From the NCBI GenBank assembly GCA_044355655.1, contig JBIKXS010000028.1:1-40101 (forward strand): DNA of 40,101 bases, written 5' to 3'. Positions 32,588 through 39,746 of this stretch are shown here, piece by piece. The notes under the pieces are model-generated. The model had not been told where the DNA came from. It did no database searches and saw nothing but the letters and a program-made list of their open reading frames with translations. A program made the position numbers and the translations under genes. Source of the stretch: UBA3064 sp023258775 (GTDB taxonomy: Bacteria > Pseudomonadota > Gammaproteobacteria > Burkholderiales > Burkholderiaceae_E). Every line of letters starts with the position of its first letter. Positions within the stretch are counted from its first letter, which is position 1.

Positions 32588-32593
32588 ATTGGT

Positions 32594-33208
32594 GTGACCA
32601 AAAACACTCCCACCCCAGCCCCAGGCACGCGCGATCGTCTCGTCGCGGCCATGCTCGATGCCCTGCGCACGCGGGGCTATCACGGCGTCGGCCTGAATGA
32701 GTTGTTGACGGCTGCCCGGGCGCCGAAGGGCGTGCTGTACCACCACTTCCCGGGCGGCAAGGCCGAACTCGCAGTGTGCGCGATTGAGTTCGTGGTGGCA
32801 AAACTTGGCGCCGACCTCGATAAGGTGATGCAGCGCACCGGCGATCCTGTGGAGGCACTAGGCGCCTGGATGGCCCAGGCTCAGCGGGTGCTGGCCGGTA
32901 GCGGCTTCGCGAGCGGGTGCCCGCTAGCCACCATCGCGCTGGAGTCCACGCCCGATGACGAGGCGATCCGCGCCGCGTTGGCCGATGGCTTTTCCGCTAT
33001 CCGGACGCGCCTGGCAGACGCGCTCGCCGGCGCCGGTATGGCGCACGAGCAGGCGCGCGGCGCTGCGGCGCTGATCGTCTCAGCCTACGAGGGCGCGCTG
33101 GTGCAGGCACGCGTGGCCGGCAGCGTGCAGGCCATGAGCGACGCCTCCGAGGCGCTGGTCGGCCTCCTGCGGCTATCCCTTGGCAGGCGCAACACACCGA
33201 AAGCTTGA
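32594..33208 (+). CDS. TetR-family repressor (NemR/YxaF-like)
   Basis: Repressor of 204 residues. The N-terminal TetR HTH reads DRLVAAMLDALRTRGYHGVGLNEL, then APKGVLYHHFPGGKAELA, the recognition-helix signature. The C-terminal ligand domain is of the LmrA/YxaF type. The start appears to be GTG 32594, 12 bases after the operator. NemR-type regulators respond to electrophiles such as quinones, methylglyoxal and bleach. The cysteine in FASGCPLATIALES sits in the position used for sensing in related proteins. It heads an operon with a hydrolase and a nitroreductase. Confidence 0.88.
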   Translation: MTKNTPTPAPGTRDRLVAAMLDALRTRGYHGVGLNELLTAARAPKGVLYHHFPGGKAELAVCAIEFVVAKLGADLDKVMQRTGDPVEALGAWMAQAQRVLAGSGFASGCPLATIALESTPDDEAIRAALADGFSAIRTRLADALAGAGMAHEQARGAAALIVSAYEGALVQARVAGSVQAMSDASEALVGLLRLSLGRRNTPKA

Positions 33209-33212
33209 ACTC

Positions 33213-34121
33213 ATGACGATCCCGAACGCATCCCCAGCGGCGACTGCCGAAACTCTGATCCTGACCCCACGCGACGGCGTCCCGATCACCGCGCTGCGCT
33301 ACCTCGCCCGCGGCCCGGTTCGCGGCCACCTTGTCGTAGCGGGAGCCACTGGCGTGCCGCAACTCTTCTACAAGGCCTTTGCCGAGTTCGCCAGTGCGCG
33401 GGGCTACTCCACGTTGACGCTGGACTACCGTGGCATCGGCCTGTCCCGCTCGGCCCCGCTCAAGGGTTTCCGCATGGCCTACCTGGACTGGGCGCACCAG
33501 GATCTGGCCGCCGCCGTCGACGCAATGGCGCATGAGAGTCTGCCGTTGTTCATGGTGGGCCACTCGTTCGGGGGCCACGCCTTTGGCCTGCTGCCCAACG
33601 CCGAGCGCGTGGCGCGCTTTTACACCTTTGCCACCGGCGCAGGCTGGCACGGCTGGATGCCGTTTGCCGAGCGGCTGAAGGTCGCATTCCTCTGGCGTAT
33701 CGTGGGTCCGTTGCTGGTGCGCTGGCACGGCTACCTGGCCTGGAGTCGGCTGGGCTTCGGCGAGGATCTTCCGCTGGGCGTGTACCGCGACTGGAAACAC
33801 TGGTGCCGCTATCCGCGCTACTTCTTTGACGACCCGGCCATGTCGCACATCGCAGCGCGCTTTGACCGCATCACCACACCCATCGTCGCAGCCAACGCGC
33901 TGGATGACCTGTGGGCTCCTCCACCCTCGCGCGATGCCTTCATGGCCGGCTACCGAAACTCACGCTGGCAGCCGGTGGACATCGATCCGGCGCAGCGTGG
34001 CTTGGGGCCGATCGGGCACATGGGGTACTTTCGCCGTAAGTCCGAACCTCTGTGGCGTGAGGTGCTGGATTGGTTTGGAGAGCACGAGACCTCGCCCGCC
34101 TTTCGCGGAGCAATCTCGTGA
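33213..34121 (+). CDS. Alpha/beta hydrolase
   Basis: Protein of 302 residues; the start is ATG 33213, five bases after the TetR stop. The nucleophile elbow is GHSFGGH (about residue 119), the acid is probably D in NALDDLWAPP (about 233) and the histidine lies in GPIGHMGYF (about 272). The lid region is rich in Trp and Arg. It probably hydrolyses an ester or thioester. Sharing a NemR-like operator with a nitroreductase suggests a role in handling reactive carbonyl, quinone or nitro compounds. No signal peptide is visible. Confidence 0.85.
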   Translation: MTIPNASPAATAETLILTPRDGVPITALRYLARGPVRGHLVVAGATGVPQLFYKAFAEFASARGYSTLTLDYRGIGLSRSAPLKGFRMAYLDWAHQDLAAAVDAMAHESLPLFMVGHSFGGHAFGLLPNAERVARFYTFATGAGWHGWMPFAERLKVAFLWRIVGPLLVRWHGYLAWSRLGFGEDLPLGVYRDWKHWCRYPRYFFDDPAMSHIAARFDRITTPIVAANALDDLWAPPPSRDAFMAGYRNSRWQPVDIDPAQRGLGPIGHMGYFRRKSEPLWREVLDWFGEHETSPAFRGAIS

Positions 34122-34876
34122 GCGCGGCCGACGCAGCCGCGTTATCGGCTCTCATCCGCAGCAGGCGCAGCGTGCGCGACTTCCTTCCGCAGCCGATCGA
34201 GCAGCACGTGCTCGACGCGGTGCTGGAAGACGCCAACTGGGCGCCGAGTTGGTCCAATACGCAGCCCTACCGCATCGCGGTGGCCAGCGGCGCGCTGCGC
34301 GACCGGCTGGCCGCCGAGCTCTGCGACCTGTTCGACCGCGGTATGGCGGCGCAGCATGGCGGTGCGTTGGCCAAACTCAAATTGCTGCTCACCCGCCGCG
34401 GTCTGCCGGATGGCGACTTCGACACCCAGTTCGCCTACCCGGACGACCTGCAACCGCGCCGCCGCGAGACCGGTCGCGGCCTCTACGATCTGCTGGGCAT
34501 AGGCCACCACGACAGGGCGGCACGCGACCGACAGATGCGTCGCAACTTCGAGTTCTTTGGCGCACCAACCGCTTTGTTTCTGTTCGCGCACAGGGGCTTG
34601 CGCGAATTTTCGGTGCTCGACACCGGTATTTACTTGCAGACACTGATGCTGTCGGCGCAGGCCCACGGACTGGCCACGTGCGCGCAGGGGGCTCTGGTCA
34701 CCTGGGGTGGACCGGTGCGCCAAGCCTTCGACATCCCGGCGCCCTACCGACTCATCTGTGGTGTGTCCATCGGCTACGCCTCAGCCCACGCGGTGAACGG
34801 CTTCAACCCCGGGCGGGCGGCGCCGTCGATGCTTCTCGCCGAACCGACGCAGCATGTAAGTAGCGAACCGAAGTAA
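34118..34876 (+). CDS. Nitroreductase-family FMN oxidoreductase
   Basis: Protein of 252 residues from GTG 34118, which overlaps the hydrolase stop by four bases; upstream in-frame residues from 34070 overlap the hydrolase and are rejected. FMN-binding marks of the nitroreductase family are the N-terminal IRSRRSVRDFLPQPI, NWAPSWSNTQPYRI and the C-terminal LMLSAQAHGLATCAQGA with LICGVSIGYA. It reduces nitroaromatics, quinones or similar electrophiles with NAD(P)H. It is the last gene of the TetR operon and the likely functional counterpart of NemA. Confidence 0.9.
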   Translation: MSAADAAALSALIRSRRSVRDFLPQPIEQHVLDAVLEDANWAPSWSNTQPYRIAVASGALRDRLAAELCDLFDRGMAAQHGGALAKLKLLLTRRGLPDGDFDTQFAYPDDLQPRRRETGRGLYDLLGIGHHDRAARDRQMRRNFEFFGAPTALFLFAHRGLREFSVLDTGIYLQTLMLSAQAHGLATCAQGALVTWGGPVRQAFDIPAPYRLICGVSIGYASAHAVNGFNPGRAAPSMLLAEPTQHVSSEPK

Positions 34877-35043
34877 ACGCGATCCGAGACCTGGTGCGGC
34901 CCCCGCGGCGCCACTTGCTGGCGAAGACGATGCGGCTATCTACTACCCAAGATCGACGAGATGAGATGCCAGAAAGTTGTCTGTCGCCAGCGGAAACTGA
35001 TGACCGGCAACGGTCCTCTCTGCTGATAGCTAAGGCTAAGCGA

Positions 35044-35064
35044 AAGTTCGAATCCCCACCGCTC
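35044..35064 (+). other. tRNA 3'-end-like sequence, candidate prophage attachment site
   Basis: AGTTCGAATCCCCACCGCTC matches the T-loop and distal T-stem/acceptor strand of a tRNA, but no cloverleaf precedes it (the 5' T-stem GAAAG cannot pair). It lies between the last chromosomal-looking gene and the phage lysis cassette, where an attL or attR core in a tRNA gene would be expected. The intact tRNA would then lie beyond the other prophage end, outside the window. The rest of the 34877-35125 gap shows no gene. Confidence 0.45.
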
Positions 35065-35085
35065 AAAACCCGCGTGGGGCGCGGG
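35065..35085 (-). terminator. Intrinsic terminator of the lysis operon
   Basis: On the minus strand CCCGCG-CCCCA-CGCGGG (35085-35069) is followed directly by TTTTGAG. It lies 40 bases beyond the endolysin stop and would end the leftward late transcript. Confidence 0.6.
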
Positions 35086-35125
35086 CTCCCGCAAAAGCTC
35101 CTGACTTTTTCATCTTGTCGGGGGC

Positions 35126-35581
35126 TCATAGCATGAGCCTGCATTCAGCCTCCCGCCGCGCCACAAGCCCAGGCAGTACTCTGCCCCCAGCGTACACCCA
35201 GCGCCTCAGTTCGGAAGCCGCCCCAGCCCAGTCCCTCTGATTGACTCGTCGTCTGAGAGTTGAAGTCTGAAGTCGGCCTGCTCCCAGATTGAACGTAAAG
35301 TCGACGATTGCCCCGAGCCGTGTTTCCGGCTCGGTCGCCATAACGGGACAGAACCGAAGCGTTGCTCGCAGGGCCAACTGCATGTCAGCCTCCAGGTAGG
35401 CCTCACCCTGAACCAGCGTAATCGGGGGATGGGCTCGGTCGCACAGGTGCCCGTAACCGATCGTCCAGAACCCAGCTGGGCAAACGTACGGATATGCCCG
35501 GCCAGGATCACTTTTAGGCACCCGGCAAAAGCCTTCGAACCGCTTGGCGAGATCGATCGCAGCCTGCGGGACAGAGGTCAT
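35126..35581 (-). CDS. Phage endolysin, T4/lambdoid-type lysozyme (GH24)
   Basis: Protein of 151 residues. It starts AIDLAKRFEGF with the catalytic glutamate (E16), followed by the PAGFWTIGYGH segment holding the catalytic threonine, as in RrrD/P22-type lysozymes. The C-terminal half (FTFNLGAGRLQTSTLRRRVN, then GLVARREAECRLML) is also typical of the family. It degrades peptidoglycan for phage release. No signal-arrest-release or Sec segment is present, so it depends on the holin encoded immediately upstream, whose stop it overlaps by four bases. A terminator follows. Confidence 0.9.
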   Translation of the reverse strand: MTSVPQAAIDLAKRFEGFCRVPKSDPGRAYPYVCPAGFWTIGYGHLCDRAHPPITLVQGEAYLEADMQLALRATLRFCPVMATEPETRLGAIVDFTFNLGAGRLQTSTLRRRVNQRDWAGAASELRRWVYAGGRVLPGLVARREAECRLML

Positions 35582-36054
35582 GATCGCACTCGATCAAAGA
35601 CACGCCCCAGGAACCAGAAGTTCAAAACACCAGCCCATAGCGCCTGATCTGCTTGGGTCCACGCATGCAAGATCGCTTCGCCCCAACTCACGTCCGCGGT
35701 TAAAGCACCGATGAAAGCGGCAGTCTTCGCCGCGCAGTACAACCCCATGAACCAGTAGGTAATGACAGGGCGAACGCTCGCAGAAAGGGCGTCCGCCCAC
35801 CCCACCCCAGAAGAACGCCCCTGAGCCGCCACAGCCTCTTTCAAGGCCTCAATGGCGCCGGTGTTCCATGCCCCGTCGGCCGCGGCGCTGATCTCGGCCA
35901 TACGCTGGGCACCGCGGAGCTTTTCAAACTCCAGAGCTTTGTCCTGCATGGCCAACTCGTGGCCACGCTCGCCCTTGCGATCAAGCCATTTCAACACCTC
36001 TGGAGCAAGACGGAAGGCACCCCCAAGAAGACCGCCAAGCAATGTCTCGATCAT
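35578..36054 (-). CDS. Holin of the three-TM gene-transfer/phage type
   Basis: Protein of 158 residues from ATG 36054 (GGAGG upstream); a longer frame to 36171 lacks support. It has an N-terminal MIETLLGGLLGGAFRLAPEVLKWL, a charged helical linker (residues 25-60), and a C-terminal membrane block beginning at SASVRPVITYWFMGLYCAAKTAAFIG and ending LWAGVLNFWFLGRVF. This matches the holin family described from gene-transfer-agent loci. It would permeabilise the inner membrane to release the endolysin. It overlaps both neighbours by four bases, forming a compact lysis cassette. Confidence 0.75.
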   Translation of the reverse strand: MIETLLGGLLGGAFRLAPEVLKWLDRKGERGHELAMQDKALEFEKLRGAQRMAEISAAADGAWNTGAIEALKEAVAAQGRSSGVGWADALSASVRPVITYWFMGLYCAAKTAAFIGALTADVSWGEAILHAWTQADQALWAGVLNFWFLGRVFDRVRS

Positions 36055-36350
36055 TGGGGGCCTCCCATCAGCTTTAACTTGATGGCCGCACCCACCAGGA
36101 GCATTGCCAGGATGGCTGTGGTGACCACCTTGATCGTGGTCCGCCATGCTGTACGCCTTGCATCTCGCCAAGCCTCAAGAAGTTCCCGCAGTTCGCCAAT
36201 GTCCCGGGCGGCGTGACCGTTTTCCAGTCCGAGCCGGGATAAAACGCGGTCGGCGCCGCGTTCAGCAGCACTGTTGAGCAAGTCGTCGAAATCAGCTTTA
36301 CGAAACTGAAGAAATTCGATTTCTGCCTCAGTTTGATTTGTTCCGGTCAT
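36051..36350 (-). CDS. Small single-TM phage protein of the lysis cassette (DUF6127-like)
   Basis: Protein of 99 residues with an amphipathic, charged N-terminal 70 residues (FRKADFDDLLNSAAERGADRVLSRLG) and one C-terminal membrane helix (TAILAMLLVGAAIKLKL). Similar small proteins sit beside holins in many prophages and are named only by DUF numbers; I think DUF6127 fits, but am not certain. GGAG lies before the ATG at 36350, directly after the terminator of the upstream cassette. A role in lysis timing, or as an antiholin or pinholin-like partner, is possible from position. Confidence 0.65.
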   Translation of the reverse strand: MTGTNQTEAEIEFLQFRKADFDDLLNSAAERGADRVLSRLGLENGHAARDIGELRELLEAWRDARRTAWRTTIKVVTTAILAMLLVGAAIKLKLMGGPQ

Positions 36351-36365
36351 GTGGTCTCCAAAATG

Positions 36366-36398
36366 AAAAAAGCCCGCGCTGGCGCGAACCAGGCGGGC
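36366..36398 (-). terminator. Strong intrinsic terminator between modification cassette and lysis genes
   Basis: On the minus strand, the stem GCCCGcCTGG-TTCGCG-CCAGcgCGGGC (36398-36372) is followed by six Ts (36371-36366). It lies 20 bases after the radical SAM stop and ends only 15 bases before the next start codon. Lysis-gene expression must therefore rely on readthrough, antitermination or a promoter I cannot see. Confidence 0.8.
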
Positions 36399-36418
36399 GG
36401 GACGGGGAATGGGTTTGG

Positions 36419-37777
36419 TCAGGCGGCGACGACCGGAATCGGGAAAGGTCGAGCAGCACGCGTTGGCGCTTTAGTGCCGGTCTGTGTGAGGCCGAAGATG
36501 TCTTTGCGATCGTCTGGCAGGTCACCGTCGATGTAGATCGGCACCCATCCAGTTAGGAACTCGATGCCAGCCGCAAAGATCGGCAGCGCGTCCGAAAAGG
36601 CGTTGTTACAGGACACCTCCCACAATGGCCCCTCGAGGAACATGCACGAACCCTTACAAATCTGCAGCACTGGACACTTGGGGCACTCCGCGCGCCTCGA
36701 CCAGTGAGTCGCAGTTTTCAGGGCAACGGCGCTCAAGTCGCTGGTATGCCCGATCCGATGTGATTCGCCGTTAGGGGCGTTCGCCTTGGCGCTGACGTTC
36801 TGGCAGGTCAACACATTACCGCGCAGATCGACGGCAACCGAATCTGGATGGTCCATGCCGCACTTTTGCCCAAGAGCACTAGCGGGTCGACGCGTGCGGA
36901 TGGAATTGACGAAGGAAGCGATCCTATCCTTGATCGCTGAGAAGTTTGCGACCTGCCCAGATCTGAGCTCTTGGAAGGCACGGGTGCGAAAGGCATGAAA
37001 GTCGTCCGGCCGTAGCGAGGTGGCAAGCCCACCTTCGTCATAAGCATCAACGACCGATCCCTCGCCGATCGGCACATCCCGATCTCTGGTCAGCTGTACG
37101 AAAAATCGGACTACCTCGGCACGCGAGACGTTGTGTCGGTTCATCATGGCGTTAAAACTCACGCGGCGCTTTGGCGCAAGCCTCCGATAGAGATCCAGGA
37201 TCGCCGCACGCTGCTCCGCATCAGCCAAGGGATCGGGTCCACGTACATGCTGGCCGGGGCCGTCATGCGAGATACCAACGCTGAACCCCAGTTCATCTAG
37301 CCACCCGTTGATATCGGGCGACAGCAAGGAGCCGTTGGTGATGATCCCGAACGATGCATCTGGGTATTTGACGCGCAAGGCCTCTGCCAGCGGCCGAAGC
37401 GTCTTGATGTAGACGAGCGGTTCGCCGCCCCAGAACTCAACGCGCTCTGGTGCAGCAGTGACCCAACTATCAAGGTCAGCGAGAAAACCCGCAACATCGC
37501 CTGGATTGGTCTCATCGACGCGCGGCACGTAACGCTGCGAACAGTACTCGCAAGAGTAGTTGCAAGAGAGCCCAAGCGAGATTTTCAGCACCCGGGGAGT
37601 GATCTTCCCCAGCGGTTTGGATCGAGACGTACGCGGGGCGACTGGGCGATCAGCAACACCATGCGCGGGCACGAGCGCCATCCCCTCGGCGTCGGTCAGG
37701 TCCCCGGTCTGGTTGTCGTAGAAGAGTGTGCGGCGCTCTCCGGTCGACGGCCGAAGGGCATGGATAGTGAACTTCAT
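36419..37777 (-). CDS. Radical SAM/SPASM peptide-modifying enzyme
   Basis: Protein of 452 residues. The radical SAM cluster site is CNYSCEYC (C72, C76, C79), followed by the SAM-binding FWGGEPL and a GIITNGSLL strand. The C-terminal SPASM domain shows all seven cysteines of the canonical pattern: C-x13-G-x4-C (QKCGMDH to LTC), then CPKCPVLQICKGSC (C-x2-C-x5-C-x3-C), then a last cysteine in EVSC. SPASM enzymes use two auxiliary 4Fe-4S clusters to modify ribosomal peptides (thioether or C-C crosslinks, epimerisation). The N-terminal 60 residues are a small unassigned domain that could be a leader-binding element. It overlaps the upstream oxygenase gene by four bases and is the last gene before the terminator. 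The substrate is probably the Asn/Cys tail of the phage protein at the start of the operon. Confidence 0.88.
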   Translation of the reverse strand: MKFTIHALRPSTGERRTLFYDNQTGDLTDAEGMALVPAHGVADRPVAPRTSRSKPLGKITPRVLKISLGLSCNYSCEYCSQRYVPRVDETNPGDVAGFLADLDSWVTAAPERVEFWGGEPLVYIKTLRPLAEALRVKYPDASFGIITNGSLLSPDINGWLDELGFSVGISHDGPGQHVRGPDPLADAEQRAAILDLYRRLAPKRRVSFNAMMNRHNVSRAEVVRFFVQLTRDRDVPIGEGSVVDAYDEGGLATSLRPDDFHAFRTRAFQELRSGQVANFSAIKDRIASFVNSIRTRRPASALGQKCGMDHPDSVAVDLRGNVLTCQNVSAKANAPNGESHRIGHTSDLSAVALKTATHWSRRAECPKCPVLQICKGSCMFLEGPLWEVSCNNAFSDALPIFAAGIEFLTGWVPIYIDGDLPDDRKDIFGLTQTGTKAPTRAARPFPIPVVAA

Positions 37778-38454
37778 GGATGACCTTTCAGCGGACGATA
37801 GAGATCGGTGTAGTTGTGGGACGTCACCCGAAGGGTGACGGCGAGGAGCGTCCGGCTGCCCTCGGATGTGAAGGTGTTCGTCTCATGCCAGATCGGCGCG
37901 GGATGAAGAATCGCGAGCCCAGGAAAAGGATCGATAAACCGTGTCTTCTCCCAAAAGGGAAACGAGGCCATAGGACGCGGATCGCACAGGATCAGTTCGC
38001 CGTCACCACCGGTGCGATCACGGTCGGCAAATGGTCTTCGGTTCTCGCCAGTCTCCAGATACACACAAAGCACGTGGTCGCAGGTGTGGTGGTAGTGCGG
38101 AAGCGTGCGACGACCTCGCTCGAGATAGACAACAGGCAGAATTCGGACAACGAACTCGATCTCTTGGGCGTTCCGCACCCCTAGCGCTTCGCGTAGGTAC
38201 CGCCGGTAGACCTCATCGATGTAGTTCCGTAGTCGATCAAAAACCGGCTGCGGTGCAAGCTCCAGATACGGCTCCATGAGTAGGTTGTATTGGTGAGTGA
38301 GCCTCATATCTACGACCGGCAGAGAACAGGTTGAGGCGCCAGCGTTAAACAGATCGCGTGCGTGCTTGGCAAACTTGGAGAGCGCCTGTATTTCGTCTTC
38401 AGCAAAGGGGGCCACCTCGCGCATGACAGGCGTTGGCCAGAGGTACTCAATCAT
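37774..38454 (-). CDS. Putative Fe(II)/2-oxoglutarate oxygenase (2OG-FeII_Oxy_5-like)
   Basis: Protein of 226 residues from ATG 38454, overlapping the previous gene by eight bases; the frame extends upstream only within that gene. It opens with MIEYLWPTPVM, like the LFPTP start of the 2OG-FeII_Oxy_5 group. The metal site can be read as H120/H122 and D126 in LPHYHHTCDH, with a distal histidine H190 in PIWHETNTF and the 2OG-binding arginine R201 (GSRTLL). It would hydroxylate or oxidise a side chain. It is flanked by a second oxygenase and by the radical SAM gene, which suggests successive modification of one peptide. Confidence 0.75.
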   Translation of the reverse strand: MIEYLWPTPVMREVAPFAEDEIQALSKFAKHARDLFNAGASTCSLPVVDMRLTHQYNLLMEPYLELAPQPVFDRLRNYIDEVYRRYLREALGVRNAQEIEFVVRILPVVYLERGRRTLPHYHHTCDHVLCVYLETGENRRPFADRDRTGGDGELILCDPRPMASFPFWEKTRFIDPFPGLAILHPAPIWHETNTFTSEGSRTLLAVTLRVTSHNYTDLYRPLKGHP

Positions 38455-39046
38455 GGGCGAGTTCCAGGCCAAAACTGATGGCCACACGAAGCGCCGGGCA
38501 GTAGCGCGAAAGCGGACGTGCGCCATGAAGCGCCGTGCCATCGAAAACCACCGCACGGTTGGGGCGAACGACTACGCTGCAGACGATTTCCCTGGCATCG
38601 TCAAACAAACAAAAGTCACCGCCCCATTCAGGATCCCAGTCCGCAACGGGATACCAAACCACGGTTCGAGAGCGCCCCAAATACGTCTGCGGGAAATCGC
38701 GATGGATCGCCGCCTCGTCCCCAAATGACTGGGCGTTGACCCATACCCGTGTCAGGGCACGCCCGGCAAAAAATCGGTCGCTAATAAGCTGAGCGACGCG
38801 CGAAAGGGGAGTATTGGCGTCAACAAAGCGCTCGAAGGTCATCGCGACATCGACCGCACGGTTGTCATAGTGGTGGGGATGGATTCCCGGCAAGACATAG
38901 TTGCGGTGCCAAAAAGTCCCGGCCGACTCACTGCGTGCCTTCCATCCAAACCGCAAGGTCTGCCCCGAGAGCCAGGCAGTAGTGGCATGGGCGAGCGCTG
39001 GCTCGATCGCCTCGTCGACAACTTGCATCGGAATCACAGCACGCAT
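38447..39046 (-). CDS. Fe(II)/2-oxoglutarate oxygenase (prolyl-4-hydroxylase-like)
   Basis: Protein of 199 residues with a double-stranded beta-helix pattern. The iron triad is H115-x-D117 (AAIHRDFPQ) and H174 (GTALHGARPLS), with R181 or R187 as the 2OG ligand. The intervening VVWYPVADWDPEWGGDFCLFDD matches the prolyl-4-hydroxylase/PKHD-like layout. It probably hydroxylates a residue such as Asn, Asp or Pro. It overlaps the upstream unknown gene by 13 bases and the downstream oxygenase by eight, so the three are translationally coupled. No signal peptide. Confidence 0.8.
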   Translation of the reverse strand: MRAVIPMQVVDEAIEPALAHATTAWLSGQTLRFGWKARSESAGTFWHRNYVLPGIHPHHYDNRAVDVAMTFERFVDANTPLSRVAQLISDRFFAGRALTRVWVNAQSFGDEAAIHRDFPQTYLGRSRTVVWYPVADWDPEWGGDFCLFDDAREIVCSVVVRPNRAVVFDGTALHGARPLSRYCPALRVAISFGLELAHD

Positions 39047-39735
39047 TCGGCCACCCCGGTGAAAAAGCGAAAGCCGACCTTCACCTTGCTACCGTTCACC
39101 GGGGATAACACCGTGTTGGTGGCGCTGTTACCCTCAACCGGAGTTCGGGAGGAGCGCAGCCAGCCACCTGTGCATTCCCAATAGAGTTCGGTGCCTGTCA
39201 GGTCGAACGGCTGATCGCCACGAGATGCGGTAGCGGTCAGATCAATCCCATTGGCCGTCGTCACTTGGGCCAGTGAAATCTGTGGAAAGAAGTCGCGCGA
39301 AAGGTCGCGCCACTGAGCGGCACTGAGGACGCTATCCACACCAAGTGCGGAAACATCATCCGACTCGGCGATCGTGATACCGAGAGCCGATTCGGTGGGC
39401 GACGCGACCAGGAGGACTGATCGCCAGAGCGTACCGCCCAAAAATCGCGCAAGCGGCCTTTTGTCAATGTAGGTCGCAGCGTAGACGTTTACTGGGTCAG
39501 TGCCGTCGGCGTCCAGTGCCCAGACCGAGTAGGCGTGTTTCGGCTGGGCTGCCAGAGCGCTAAAGGTCTCGAGGTCGATCGTCGATATACGCCTTGAATC
39601 ATCTGAGGGCGGATCGCTTTGACTCGCGTCTTCAGTGGGGACAACTGTGTCAACCACCTGGGTCAGAATCGAACCGGAGCGCGACCAATGCCGACGCAGC
39701 GGATTGTCGTAGCGGCGGACTGCGTAGAGTTTCAT
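39034..39735 (-). CDS. Unknown phage protein with Ig-like C-terminal region
   Basis: Protein of 233 residues. ATG 39735 is chosen for its AAGGAGG six bases upstream; in-frame sequence to 39777 overlaps the preceding gene. I recognise no family. The middle part (about 60-160) is rich in aromatic and acidic residues. The C-terminal 70 residues (LTATASRGDQPFDLTGTELYW, then NGSKVKVGFRFFTGVAECVL) read like a beta-sandwich or bacterial Ig-like domain. Its place between the tail protein and the oxygenases suggests a structural partner, chaperone or scaffold for the modified tail. It has only two cysteines. Confidence 0.6.
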   Translation of the reverse strand: MKLYAVRRYDNPLRRHWSRSGSILTQVVDTVVPTEDASQSDPPSDDSRRISTIDLETFSALAAQPKHAYSVWALDADGTDPVNVYAATYIDKRPLARFLGGTLWRSVLLVASPTESALGITIAESDDVSALGVDSVLSAAQWRDLSRDFFPQISLAQVTTANGIDLTATASRGDQPFDLTGTELYWECTGGWLRSSRTPVEGNSATNTVLSPVNGSKVKVGFRFFTGVAECVL

Positions 39736-39746
39736 GACCAGCCTCC

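Larger units (their letters stand above)
32278..32593. other. Intergenic region between protease and TetR gene
   Basis: About 316 bases holding the second 52-bp repeat (32320-32371) and, at its right end, the TetR promoter and operator. No gene is seen in the middle part. Confidence 0.6.
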
